NCBI RefSeq assembly: GCF_003086295.3
Contig: NC_092045.1
Span: 26,764,022 to 26,828,021, forward strand
Reading direction: 5' to 3'
Origin: Arachis hypogaea
Lineage: Eukaryota > Streptophyta > Magnoliopsida > Fabales > Fabaceae
DNA: 64,000 bases
The position numbers were made by a program, and so were the translations under genes. Below, one piece after another: positions 45,267 to 56,154 of the stretch (the first letter of the stretch is position 1; the number at the start of each line of letters is the position of its first letter). The notes under the pieces were generated by a model, which searched no databases, was not told the DNA's origin, and was given only the letters and a program-made list of their open reading frames with translations.

Positions 45267-46973
45267 TAAGGAAAATATATAAATACAAAAGTGGGATTAC
45301 CAAGCAAAATACCCAAAATGACTCCAAAATGGGATAAAGATCCTCCGCTCTATCACCATCATGTAACTCACCAAGGTGGGTTACGACCTACATCTGAAAA
45401 ACAACAACAGAATATGGTATGAAAACCGGGGGTTCTCAATATGGTATCAGTGTACAGTAATGTAATATATAAAATTCTGGGATGCCAAAGAAAATCCTAG
45501 AACTTCATATTTGTTCATACCCCGGTCTGAACTACAAGGCCCGGGTTAAGACAAAAACCGGTCGACCTCTTACTGGGTTAGTCGACCACCGACCCCTCTA
45601 TAAAAAGGTCGGACAAACCACCGCAAGAGATCCAAGAAAGGCCCCAAGAGGCCCAAAGAAGAAAAGGCACCATCCACTGTAAGGCGGTTTATCAAAAGAT
45701 AACGATCTCACCCACCAAAGATAAGATTAGATGACAAACTTATCTCTAAGGAAGATCGTCACGCACAACTATAAATACACTAGAGCACCCAGGTATAACT
45801 CATACTCCAAATTTACACAAAACCTGCCTAAAGACCGTACTGACTTAAGCATCAGAGTCTCTTGCAGGTACCACCACCCTCCGATGACTAGAGGGCTAGT
45901 AACATATCCTGTGCCAACAAGTTGGATGCGGCAGCCCAGTCCAGATTAGAAGATCTCATCCGAGATCGACCTCCCAGTTTTAGGTAACCCTCAGAACAAT
46001 ATCAATCATAGTATTCAAGCTTCTAAAATATGTAATTAAATCATTAAACAGATCATCTAACTTAGGGAATTTCTATTCTAGCATTTACATCGCCGTCCCA
46101 TAGCCTTTGCCAGCCTAACCTCCATGCGATCCCATCGCCACTGCCTTCTGAACCTCCTCAATCCCAGTAGAAAACACAAGTAATTCATACAAGTAAAGCA
46201 CAAGTAATTATCATGTATAGCAAGTAACCAAGAAGCAATTAGGCATGTTATACAAATAGGCAAACAATGCAAGTTGGCAAAGAAATCAAACATATAGAAT
46301 ATGCACATGATGAATTCCTGTCCTAATTGGCTGTGATATCACATGTCGGTTTTAGTGCCAAATTCGACACAAAATCCGATTGGCGATACCCGGATTAGTC
46401 TCTCTGTTGCACATACTCAGGATGAATAATTCCGAGGGATGAGTGCCCTATCACCTTCTCCATTCAAAGAGAAATGTTCCGAGGGAGAGTGCCCTACCAC
46501 CTTCCTCTAGAAGCCGCATGATTCCATGGGATAGTGCCCTACCACCTTGTAACCAAAGAGAAATGTGAATGGGAAGCCTAGCTTCAATCTTCACATCTCA
46601 ACTTAAGCGGGATTGACCATTGTCCTAATGCTGCCACCGCAACCTCCACAGGCGGGATTAACCTACCGTCCCTGCCAGGCACATAGCGTCTCAACAATAC
46701 CAGTATAAAATCGTATATTTCATCAAGATCACTTTCAGTACATAATCTTACTCATTTATCTTTGAGTCCCAGACTCGTCACAAATATTTTCAATTTAAAG
46801 TTTCACAACTCATCCTGCTTATCATCAACATAAGTACTCTTCCAACCCATATCCACAATACTCCAGAAATCTAAGGTTCCGTTTTCTAAATTTTTTACTA
46901 AAAAATATCTAATTAAACTCACTTAGAGCATTCTCTATGTTTCAAAACCTAAAAACATGTTAAGAAATCTTAG
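45267..46973 (-). other. Middle piece of the large solo LTR
   Basis: Non-coding continuation of the LTR at 43402. It includes a repeated GATAGTGCCCTACCACC-type phrase (46440-46545), also visible in reverse in the related LTR near 31700-31900. No ORF has support. Confidence 0.6.
46969..46973. repeat. Target-site duplication CTTAG, left copy
   Basis: CTTAG before TGACGGG; second copy at 56150-56154. Confidence 0.88.
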
Positions 46974-48554
46974 TGACGGGGGAAAAATCATCGGTAAAGA
47001 ATTTCTTAAAATAGTCGCGTTGCAAGTATAGTTCTGAATCGACAAATTATCCTCAATCAAATTTAATTTGTTTGTCACTTAAGCAAACCCAATAAATTTA
47101 ACCGACGTATTAAACCTCGGGTCATCTTTCAAGGAATTGCAGGGAAGTGTACTTATAATTGGTTATGAGATTGTATCTTTTTGGATTTTTAATTGTTGAA
47201 CAAGGAATGTAAATGACAAGAAGATAAACTGATAATTAAGAAAAGTCCTAGCAAGGATTGATAATTAAAATTCCTATCCCTATTATCATAGTCACTTGTG
47301 ATGGTAATTGCCTTTTGCTATCACTTGGTTAACCTCTAACAATGAAGGAAAGTCAAGTGAGTAAAGTTAACTTAAGTTCACAAGTCCTAGTCAAAGACTA
47401 GCGTTAACGAAGCTCAAGCTAACTAGCAAGTTTCAATCACCAACTAACAAGAGACTTTGACAATTCAAGAATCTCTAATTACTCGATCTAAGCTAAGAAC
47501 ATAAAAATCTAATTTAAAATCCAACCAAACATTTTATCAAACACTTGGTGGGCACAAAATAAAAGCATAGAAAAGTAATAAGAGAATGTAAAATCTAAAA
47601 CCAATAATTGTAAAATCAATGATAACAAATAAAGGAAGAAGCAATAAACATGAAATACCTCAAATTGCATAAAAAGGAAAATCAAATCTAACATGAGATT
47701 CATAAACTGAATTGGCAACATGAAGTAATCAACAAGGGAAATAAATAAACTAGAATGCTAGAGCAATTAAAAGTAGAAAAGAAACTAAATTGAAAATAAG
47801 ATAGAATTCAAAAATTGGAAAGGAATAAAACTAAGACCTAAAACCTAGAGAGAGGAGAGAGCCTCTCTCTCTAGAAAACTTCATATAAAACCTAATGTGT
47901 GAATAATGAGAAGTTAATGATTGATTCCTCCATTATGCAGCCTCTAATCTGTATTTTCGAGTTTGAAACTGGGTCCAAATCAACCCAAAAATTGCTCCCA
48001 GCATTTTCCGACACGTCCAGCATGTAGCTCTATCATGCGTACGCATTGCCCACGCGTAAGCGTCGCAAAACTTTCGCAAGGTCACGTGTACGCGTGATCC
48101 ACACATGCGCGTCGACTAACTGCATGGAAACTATGGCAAATTGCATATCATTTTGAAGCCCCGGATGTTAGCTTTCTGACGCAACTGGAACTGCCTCATT
48201 CGGACCTCTGTAGCTCAAGTTATAGTCGATTTAGTACGAAGAGGTCAGGGTTGACAACTTAGCAATTTCTTCAATTTCTTGTATTCCTTCCACTTTTACA
48301 TGCTTCCTTTCCATTTTCTAAGCCATTCCTGCCCTGTAAACCCTGAAATCGCTTAGCACACATATCAAGGCATCGAATGGTAATAAGAGAGAATTAAAAT
48401 TAACAAATTTAGGGCCAAAGAAACATGTTTTCAATCATAGCACAAAATCAGGAAGGAAAATGTAAAACATGCTAATTCAATGAATAAGTGTGAGAATAAT
48501 GGATAAAATCTACTAAATTAAGCACAAGATAAACCGTAAAATAGCGGTTTATCA
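46974..48554 (-). repeat. 3' LTR of the 9.2-kb element
   Basis: 1581 bp on the left in plus coordinates. Palindrome units start at 48033, 48050, 48082 and 48099: two pairs of 17-bp step, 49 bp apart. The reverse of ACAGATTAGAGGC lies at about 47940-47955, roughly 80 bp downstream in the element's direction. Confidence 0.92.
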
Positions 48555-50029
48555 ATCTTCTCACACTTAAACATTAGCATGTCCTCATGCTAAGCTCAAG
48601 AGAAGCTATAAAGGAGGTGAAGAGGAATGGTAGAGTGCATGAAATGCAACCTATCTATTTGAATGTAACTAAATGTGAAATGCTTTCACCTACTTGGTTA
48701 AGAGTAAATAAAATCTCTAAGAACAAATATGAACTGGATTTTCAGTAATTCAAATCATAAAAATGAAGTAAAAATAGACTTGCAAGAAGAAGATAGCTCA
48801 TGAAAGACAGGAACAAAGAATCGAGCATCGAACCCTCACTGGAAGAATATACACTCTAATCGCTCATGTGTTTAAGGTTTAATTCTCTCAATTCTCTACT
48901 AAGCTTGATTTCTAAATCTTGCTCTTCATCTAACAATCAACAAAATTTTAATGCACAAATACACATATCAAGAGGTCTTTTCAAGGGTTGTAATGGGGTT
49001 AGGGCCAAAGTAGGAATGTATTTGGTTAAGTGGACTAAAATCCAAATCCTTGATCAACCTAAACTTCTCACCTAACCTAAGACATTCCAAGACATTACAA
49101 TGCAAAACCTAGCCATCCATTAACTATTTTTCCACAAATTCATGCACTTTGATATCTTATAAGTACAAGTCATATGCATTAGTTCACTTATTTGCATTGG
49201 GGCATTTTGTCCCATTTTTATTTATTTGCTCTTTTTTTTCTTTTTTTTAATTTCTCATTTTTTCCTTTTTTTTCTTTTCAGTGAATTAATGCATATGATT
49301 TATGTTGCATGAACAAGTGCTCAAATTGTTTTCACATTTTCATATAAACATATAAAGTACCCAATCTCCTAAACATGTATTCCCCCAATTCAATTTTTCC
49401 ACACTTAATTCATGTGCACCTCACTAGTCTAAGCTAATCAAGGATTCAGATTAGGGACAATTATTGTTTTACGCCTAGATTTAATGATGTGTTATAATAA
49501 AGAAAGAAAGGGGGTAATATAGGCTCAATATGGGGTTGCAAGGGTAATGATAGGGTAAGGCCATATGGATATGTGAGCTATAGTGAAACAAGGACTCAAT
49601 CATATAAGTGCATGCATACATTAAACCATAGAAATATAGAATCAAGCAAGATATAGATAACAATTTTAGAGAGAACAACACACACCAAAAATAAAACATT
49701 GGTTGATAAAAGGCAACCAATCAAGTAGGCTCAAAATCTCACTGGTTTTGTGTGTTCGAGCTCTAAAACCATGTTCCAAATTAAAAATTTTCAAACAAGT
49801 TTAACAAAAATTTTAATTTAAATTAGTGAAATGATATAAAATAGTATTTTGAAAAAGAAAATATCACTTCAACCAAGTAGCAGTAAAATATGCACAAAGT
49901 CTAACAAACATGCAATCAAACATGCAAATGCAACCACTAACTACAAAGAAGAATAAAAATTGGTGTTGAAAAGAAAGTAACTAACCCACGAAAGTCGTTA
50001 TCGACTTCTCCATACTTAAAGATTGCACC
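48555..50029 (-). other. 3' untranslated interior of the 9.2-kb element
   Basis: AT-rich; no domain. On the minus strand it ends in a purine-rich AAGTGTGAGAAGAT polypurine tract against the 3' LTR. A long T/C-rich run is at 49220-49280. Open frames here are low-complexity. Confidence 0.6.
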
Positions 50030-50033
50030 GTGC

Positions 50034-50156
50034 TCAGTGCATGCAATGATGGGCAAGTGGACGGGTTGCCACAACTGATGCACTTTCTCCAAAGAGTATA
50101 CGGCGGGACTTGTTTGCTCCATTTAGAAGTATTCTGGTTTTCTTCTTGGTGGCCAT
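50034..50156 (-). CDS. Small lysine-rich ORF of the 9.2-kb element
   Basis: 41 codons from ATG 50156, beginning M-A-T-K-K-K-T and basic throughout its first half; it ends in H-H-C-M-H. The position, downstream of the palindrome array and before the 3' LTR, parallels the Lys-rich ORF at 14725. The coding reality of such a short frame is doubtful; the shared placement is the reason to list it. No family recognised. Confidence 0.3.
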   Translation of the reverse strand: MATKKKTRILLNGANKSRRILFGESASVVATRPLAHHCMH

Positions 50157-50709
50157 CCTGAAAGAAGAGGAAAAGGAAGAAGAATAATCCACAAACAAAG
50201 ATATGAAAATAAATAAAATATGGGTGGGTGCCAAATAATAATGAGGTTCTCAACTACATAGTAGCTACAACATGCAAGTGAGAAAGCAATAGAAGTAAAG
50301 GACATATTAATAGTGCAAGAATTGCAACAATGAGGGAGGGAGAGTGGGCATAAGAGACAATATAAGTATAAATCAATGCATAAGAAATACAAATGTCATA
50401 AAAGATTAGCATTGACATCTAAATAATATCACCCAACAGTGTAAAACAAGTCACTAAGCACCAGAATAATGCAAGAAATATTCAGTCAGAGGAGTAAGAA
50501 AATTCAACACCAATGGAGAAATAACAAACTTAAAAACGAAAATAAAAATATGCATAAAGTTAAAATGCAATAAATGGCAGTATGGAAATGCAATAAGGAA
50601 AAGAAAATGAAAGAGAATAAGGATGAGAAGTTAAAGGAGAAGGAAGTGAGAAAGGAAGAGGAGAGAATAAGAAAGGAGAGAAGAAAGAAGAAGAGAAGAG
50701 TCTGTGACA

Positions 50710-50792
50710 CGACGTGTAAGCGTCGCCCACGCGTACACATGGGTGTGCAGAAGAAGAGGCGATGCGTACACGTGACAACTATTCGTGCTAGA
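50710..50792 (-). repeat. Palindrome-pair array, internal, left part
   Basis: Units start at 50710, 50727 and 50760, with a degenerate one near 50777: again 17 and 33 bp. Units include CGACGTGTAAGCGTCG and CCACGCGTACACATGG. Together with 52348-52545 it forms one array split by the solo LTR. Confidence 0.8.
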
Positions 50793-51122
50793 CGCACGGT
50801 TGCAGCACACCTCCAGCCCAATGACAAACCCCAATTTGACGGTTTGTTTTGTATTAAATTTAGAGTGTCTTGATAACCTTTTGTCACATTTAGCCTATGA
50901 ATTAGCATGGTTTTGTTATCTCTCCCATATTCGTGCTTAAGTGTAAAAACATGCTTTTAAACCTTATTTTGATGAATTCTAGTTTCTCTTTGATTCCATA
51001 AGATGCCTTGATGTGTTTGTTAGTAATCTCAGGATGAAATAGGCTAGGCATGGATCGAAGGAGCAAGGAAGAAGCATACAAGTGGAGAGAAGCATAAAAA
51101 GTCAAAGAAGTAAAGTCAGCCA

Positions 51123-51206
51123 TGCACGCGCACGCGCACAAGGCGCTCGTGCGCACATTGCGAAACAGGCCAAGGACGCGCACACGTACCGTGCGCCCAC
51201 GCGCCG
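51123..51206 (+). repeat. Palindrome-pair array in the nested solo LTR
   Basis: Units start at about 51123, 51140, 51174 and 51191: 17-bp pairs with a 51-bp period, e.g. AAGGCGCTCGTGCGCA. The array ends about 85 bp upstream of TATAAGAG. Confidence 0.8.
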
Positions 51207-51290
51207 ATGGTGGCACATGACCTCATTAATGTAACACGTGCCTGGCGATTTTGGAAGGTTTTCAGCAACCAACTTTGGCGCCAAAATGCA

Positions 51291-51298
51291 TATAAGAG
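51291..51298 (+). promoter_or_regulatory. TATA-like box of the nested solo LTR
   Basis: TATAAGAG followed by CCAAGG. The LTRs at 35149 and 46974 have GATTAGAGCC or GATTAGAGGC at the matching place, apparently decayed or variant versions. Confidence 0.5.
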
Positions 51299-52347
51299 CC
51301 AAGGATTGAAGGGGATTGACATACATTCACACCCATAGACTAATTAGGGGATCATTAGATAGATAATTAGTTTTAGAAGTAGTTTCTAGAGAGAGAAGCT
51401 CTCACTTCTCTCTAGAATTAGGATTAGGATTAGGTTTAGTTCTTAGATCTAGATTTAGATTCATCTTCTTCTACTTCTATCTTCTCAATTCCTTGTAGTT
51501 ACATTCATTCTTCTCCTATTCTTTTGGTGTAATCTCTTTTATGTTGTTCTTATATTTTGTTGTAGATCTAGTATAGTTCCTTCTACCTTCTTTCAATTCA
51601 ATTTGAGGTAATTCATGATAGTTGTGATTTCCTTGCTTGTTGTTGTTAATTCTTTGCAATAATTGTAGTTATATTCTATTCTTGTTATCAATTTACTATG
51701 CTTTTCTTTTATGCCTTCCAAGTGTTTGATGAAATGCTTGGTTGGGTTTTAGTGTAGGTTTTGTTCCTCTTGGCCTAGGTAGAGTAATTAGTGACTCTTG
51801 AGTTATCTAATTCCTTTGTTGATTGATAATTAGAAGTTGCTAATTGATTTGAATGCCTCTAAAGCGAGTCTTTCCTTTAGGAGTTGATTAGGACTTGAGG
51901 AATCAAATTGATTCATCCACTTGACTTTCCTCCATGGTTAGAGGTTGACTAAGTGGGAGCAATGGACAATTTGTCATCACAATTGAGGAGGATAACTAGG
52001 ATAGGACTTCTAGTTCTCATATCTTGCCAAGAGCTTTGCTAGTTATTAGTTTATTTTCTTTGCCATTTATATTTCTTGTCTAAAATCTTAAAAACCCCAA
52101 ATATAACTCACAACCAATAACAAGACACTTTATTGTAAATCCTAGGGAGAACGACCCGAGGTTTAAATACTTCGGTTTATAGATTTTAGGGGTTTGTACT
52201 TGTGACAAACAAATTTTTGTATGAGAGGATTATTGTTGGTTTAGAGACTATACTTCAACGAGATTTTATTTGTGAAATTCTAAACCGTCAAAAATCCAAT
52301 CGTCACCCAACTCTCTGTCAAATTACGAAATTGCGCCGATTTTAATG

Positions 52348-52545
52348 CCACACGTACGCGTCGCTGACGCTTACGCGTAGATTGGCAAAATTGCAGGTGA
52401 CGCATACGCGTGGGTCACGCGTACGCGTGGAGTGGATTGTGTGCCAAGCACCCCTCCCGCGTAGTTTCAGCGCAACTTTCTGTTCATTTTCCAATAACGC
52501 GAACCTACATATGATGCGTGCGCGTCATTGACGCTTACGCGTGAA
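52348..52545 (-). repeat. Palindrome-pair array, internal, right part
   Basis: Units start at 52348, 52365, 52398 and 52415 (17, 33, 17 bp) and a further pair at 52512 and 52529. TCACGCGTACGCGTGG and TGACGCATACGCGTGG are nearly perfect palindromes. Confidence 0.88.
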
Positions 52546-52879
52546 GTGCAAATTTTTTTTTAAACATATCAACACCAGAAATTATTAAACAACTAAACCA
52601 TAAATTAAACGAAATAAACATAACTAAAAATAATAATTTAACTTATTACTAATATAAACAAAAGAGAAATAGGAAGAATATACCATAGTGGGGTGTCTTC
52701 CCCTAGCACTTTTAGTTAAAGTCCTTAAGTTGGACCTTTGGTGAGCTCCTTGTCATGGTGGCTTGTGCTTGAACTCATCTTTGAATTCCCACCAATGTTT
52801 GTAACTCCAATAGCCTCCGGAATCCCAAACTAGGCGCATAAAGCCTTCAAGCAAGTTAAAGCAAGTGACAAGGCCCCAA

Positions 52880-54425
52880 GAGTGTTAATTGTTGGAATGA
52901 ATTCCAGGGTCCCAAACCTTGCTTTTACACCCGTCATCTTGTTGATCATCATTTCTCCACTTGGGTGGTAAGTAAGATGAATTCCTAATGAAGCCTCCAA
53001 ACGACATCCTAGACCCATTCAATGTAGCATGACTCCAACCTTTACAATTCAACCTTGATGGTCTAACCATAATGAGCTTCGGTTGTTACTTCCAACCACT
53101 AACTCTATCTTTTTTACTCTTAAAGCCACAAATAGTCCTAAGTTGACCATCCGTATCAAGCAAACCATATTCAAGTGGAATGAGAAAGCTAAGTGATATG
53201 AATTTTACCGACTTAAATGTTGTGAAGGATGATGGTGACTTAGGGGGAGCGGTCTCCAACAACTTTGGCAAGGTGATTTCAAGCTTCACTCCCTTGTGTT
53301 CTTTCTTGACAACTTCCACCTCTTTGCAAGCTTTTTCAATTTCAATCTCTTCCTCTTTAATCTCTATCTCTTGATCAACCTCTTCAAAGTCTTCAACTAT
53401 GATATGCCTTGGAGGTTGTACACCCTTCTCAAGATCAAATTCAAACATCTTGGAAGGGGGCTCTATGACTCGAGTTTTCCATGGAGGTTCCGTATCTCTT
53501 AAGTCTTCAACCACTTCCTCTTCTTTGATAATTTTGGCTTTCTCCACTTGCTCTAGTACAAAATCAAACTCCTCCTTGATGTCTTCCACGTTTTGACAAC
53601 TTGCTTCAAGGGTCTCTACTAGCTCCACCTTTTGGGCCTCCTCTTGCTTCTTTTGAAGTATGAATTCATGAACCCGATCCATTAATTCCCTAAGACGATC
53701 TCTTCGCTCTTGTTCTGGGTTAGTAGCATAACTGGGATTATGTTGCTCTTGGATTGATGGATATGGGATTCTTGCATGGAGGGTGGTGGTGCATTAAAGT
53801 TTGAGGGTTGAATAGTGAAGGTAGAGGGTTGGTCCATGCGGGATATAAGATTTTGGATTGAATTTTGAAGCTCTCTTTGTCCTTGAAGAATAGCACTAAA
53901 GATATCATCTATGGGGGCTTGGGGTTGATAGGAGGGTTCATTTGTAGGGAGAAAGGGCTCATGATAGGAAGGTGGTTCATCTTGATAAGGATATGGAGAT
54001 GGTGTATATTGAGGTGGTGGTTCTTGGGGGTAGTTATGTTGGAAAGGGGGTGATTCTATGTATGGTTCATAAGGCTCATAGGGTGGTTGGTACGGTGGAT
54101 ATGGTTAGGGTCATATGGGGGTGTTTGGTGGTAAAGGGGCTTGTGAGTATGGTGGTTCAAAACTATGTTGAGGAGGGGGTTCATAGGTATATTGTAGTGG
54201 GTGTTGATTGTCACGAAGTGGTCCACCATAACCATTGTCTTGGTATGCATCATAGAATGGTTGTTGATAGTCCATTGGAGGTGGTTGTTGCCAAAAGGGT
54301 TGATCAAAACCTTGTGGCTCCTCCCATCTTTGATTGTCCCATCCTTGATCCAAGCCTTCATTGTAATGTCCACTTCCTACAACATGATTATAACCAAACT
54401 CATAGCCAAATAGGTGAAAATTCAT
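52880..54425 (-). pseudogene. PYQ-rich, coiled-coil ORF of the 9.2-kb element
   Basis: ATG 54425. The first ~110 codons (to about 54111) are rich in Pro, Tyr, Gln and Gly (W-Q-Q-P-P-P, Q-P-F-Y-D-A-Y). Low-complexity sequence continues in shifted frames to about 53780. From 53790 to 53086 it reads as a Glu/Lys-rich coiled coil (from about M-D-R-V-H-E-F at 53682) and then a more ordered C-terminal part ending with Lys-Asp-Arg near 53100. At least two frameshifts are present. I recall similar sequences in peanut repeat proteins, but I know no defined function and see no zinc knuckle or capsid motif. It may replace gag in this family, which is inference. Confidence 0.6.
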
Positions 54426-54568
54426 GGTAACAAAAGAAAATAAAAACAAAAACTAATAAGGAATAATGAAAATAAACTCCCAAAACTAGAAACAACTAAC
54501 AAAGAAACAAAAAAGCAAAAATATTCATAATATTCACAATAACCAATAATAAGGCATAGATTTGCAAC

Positions 54569-54586
54569 TCCCCAGCAACGGCGCCA
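54569..54586 (-). other. Primer-binding site, tRNA-Asp type
   Basis: Minus strand TGGCGCCGTTGCTGGGGA, just inside the 5' LTR at 54592; one base from the tRNA-Asp complement. Confidence 0.85.
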
Positions 54587-54591
54587 AAAAT

Positions 54592-56149
54592 TGACGGGCA
54601 AAAAATCATCGGTAAAGAATTTCTTAAAATAGTCGCGTTGCAAGAAGTATAGTTCTAAACCGAGAAATTATCCTCAATCAAATTTAATTTGTTTGTCACT
54701 TAAGAAAACCCAAAAAATTTAACGGAAGTATTAAACCTCGAGTCGCTCTCAAGGAATTACAGGGAAGTGTACTTATAACTGGTTATGAGATTGTATTTTT
54801 TTGGATTTTAATTGTTGAACAAGGAATGTAAATGACAAGAAGATAAACTGATAATTAAGAAAAGTCCTAGCAAAGATTGATAATTAGAATTCATATCCCT
54901 ATTATCACAGTCACTTGTGATGGTAATTGCCTTTTGCTATCACTTGGTTAACCTCTAACAATGAAGAAAAGTCAAGTGAGTAAAGTTAACTTAAGTTCAC
55001 AAGTCCTAGTCAAAGACTAGTGTTAATGAAGCTCAAGCTAACTAGCAAGTTTCAATCACCAACCAACAAGAGACTTCGACAATTCAAGAGTCTCTAATTA
55101 CTCAATCTAAGCTAAGAACATAAAAAGCTAATTTAAAATCCAACCAAGCATTTTATCAAACACTTGGTGGGCACAAAATAAAAGCATAGAAAAGCAATAA
55201 GAGAATGTAAAATCTAAAACCAATAATTGCAAAATCAATGATAACAAATAAAGGAAGAAGCAATAAACATGAAATACCTCAAATTGTATAAAAAGAAAAA
55301 TCAAATCTAACATGAGAAAACTAATTTGGCAACATGAAGTAATCAACAAGGGAAATAAATAAACTAGAATGCTAGAGCAATTAAAAGTAGAAGAGAAACT
55401 AAATTAAAAATAAGATAGAATTCAGAAATTGGAAAGGAATAAAACTTAAACCAAAAATTTTGAGAGAGGAGAGAGGCTCTCTCTAGAATAGTACATCTAA
55501 AACCTAATGTGAGAATAATGAGAAGTTAATGATTGATTCCTCTACTCTGCAGCCTCTAATCTATATTTTTGAGATTGAAACTGGGTCCAAATCAGCCCAG
55601 AAATTGTCTCCAGCATTTTCTAATACATCCAGCACGTGGCTCTGTCACGCGTACGCGTTGCTGAACTTTTGCAAGGTCACGCGTACGCGTGATCCCCACG
55701 TGCGCATCAACTAACTGCATGGAAACTATGACAATGTGCATATTTTTTTGAAGCCCCGGATGTTAGCTTTCCAACGCAACTGGAACCGCCTCATTTGGAC
55801 CTCTGTAGCTCAAGTTATGGTCGATTTAGTACGAAGAGGTCAGGGTTGACAGCTTAGCAATTCCTTCAATTTCTTGTATTGCTTCCACTTTTGCATGTTT
55901 CCTTTCCATCCTCTAAGTCATTCTTGCCCGGTAAACCCTAAAATCACTTAACACACATATCAAGGCATCGAATGGTAATAAGAGAGGATTAAAATTAGCA
56001 AATTTAGGGCCAAAGAAGCATGTTTTCAATCATAGCACAAAATCAGGAAGGAAAATATAAAACATGCGAATTCAATGAATAAGTGTGAGAATAGTGGATA
56101 AAATCAACTAAATTAAGCACAAGATAAACCATAAAATAGCGGTTTATCA
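54592..56149 (-). repeat. 5' LTR of the 9.2-kb element
   Basis: 1558 bp on the right in plus coordinates. One palindrome pair is split by a small deletion: TCACGCGTACGCGTTG near 55647 and TCACGCGTACGCGTGA near 55678. It has more sequence differences from the 3' LTR than the gag-only element's LTRs have between themselves. Confidence 0.92.
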
Positions 56150-56154
56150 CTTAG
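56150..56154. repeat. Target-site duplication CTTAG, right copy
   Basis: Matches 46969-46973. Confidence 0.88.

Larger units (their letters stand above)
50871..52305 (+). mobile_element. Solo LTR nested inside the 9.2-kb element
   Basis: 1435 bp, TGATAACCTTTTG to CCAATCGTCA. It carries a TATAAGAG at 51291-51298, the U5-like phrase GGGAGAACGACCCGAGG at 52145-52161 and a palindrome array at 51123-51206. Ends and layout match the neighbouring LTR families. No 5-bp duplication was found (left flank TGTCT, right flank CCCAA), so it may be a recombinant. Confidence 0.75.
46974..56149 (-). mobile_element. Non-autonomous LTR retrotransposon with an unusual PYQ-rich ORF
   Basis: 9176 bp. LTRs at 54592-56149 (5') and 46974-48554 (3'), tRNA-Asp primer site, CTTAG duplication. 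No RT, RNase H, integrase or standard gag capsid could be read. The main ORF region (52880-54425) encodes a Pro/Tyr/Gln-rich then acidic coiled-coil protein. A further solo LTR (50871-52305) lies inside, in the middle of a palindrome array. LTR ends (TGATAAACCGC, CCGTCA) resemble those of the gag-only element. Confidence 0.88.

Noticed and set aside
50504..50908. Ser/Phe-rich minus-strand frames and the Lys/Glu-rich plus-strand frame
   Set aside because: Purine-rich strand of the 9.2-kb element read in opposite phases; no domain.
53837..54430. Plus-strand Val/Gly-rich frames near 53865-54430
   Set aside because: Antisense shadows of the PYQ-rich minus-strand ORF.
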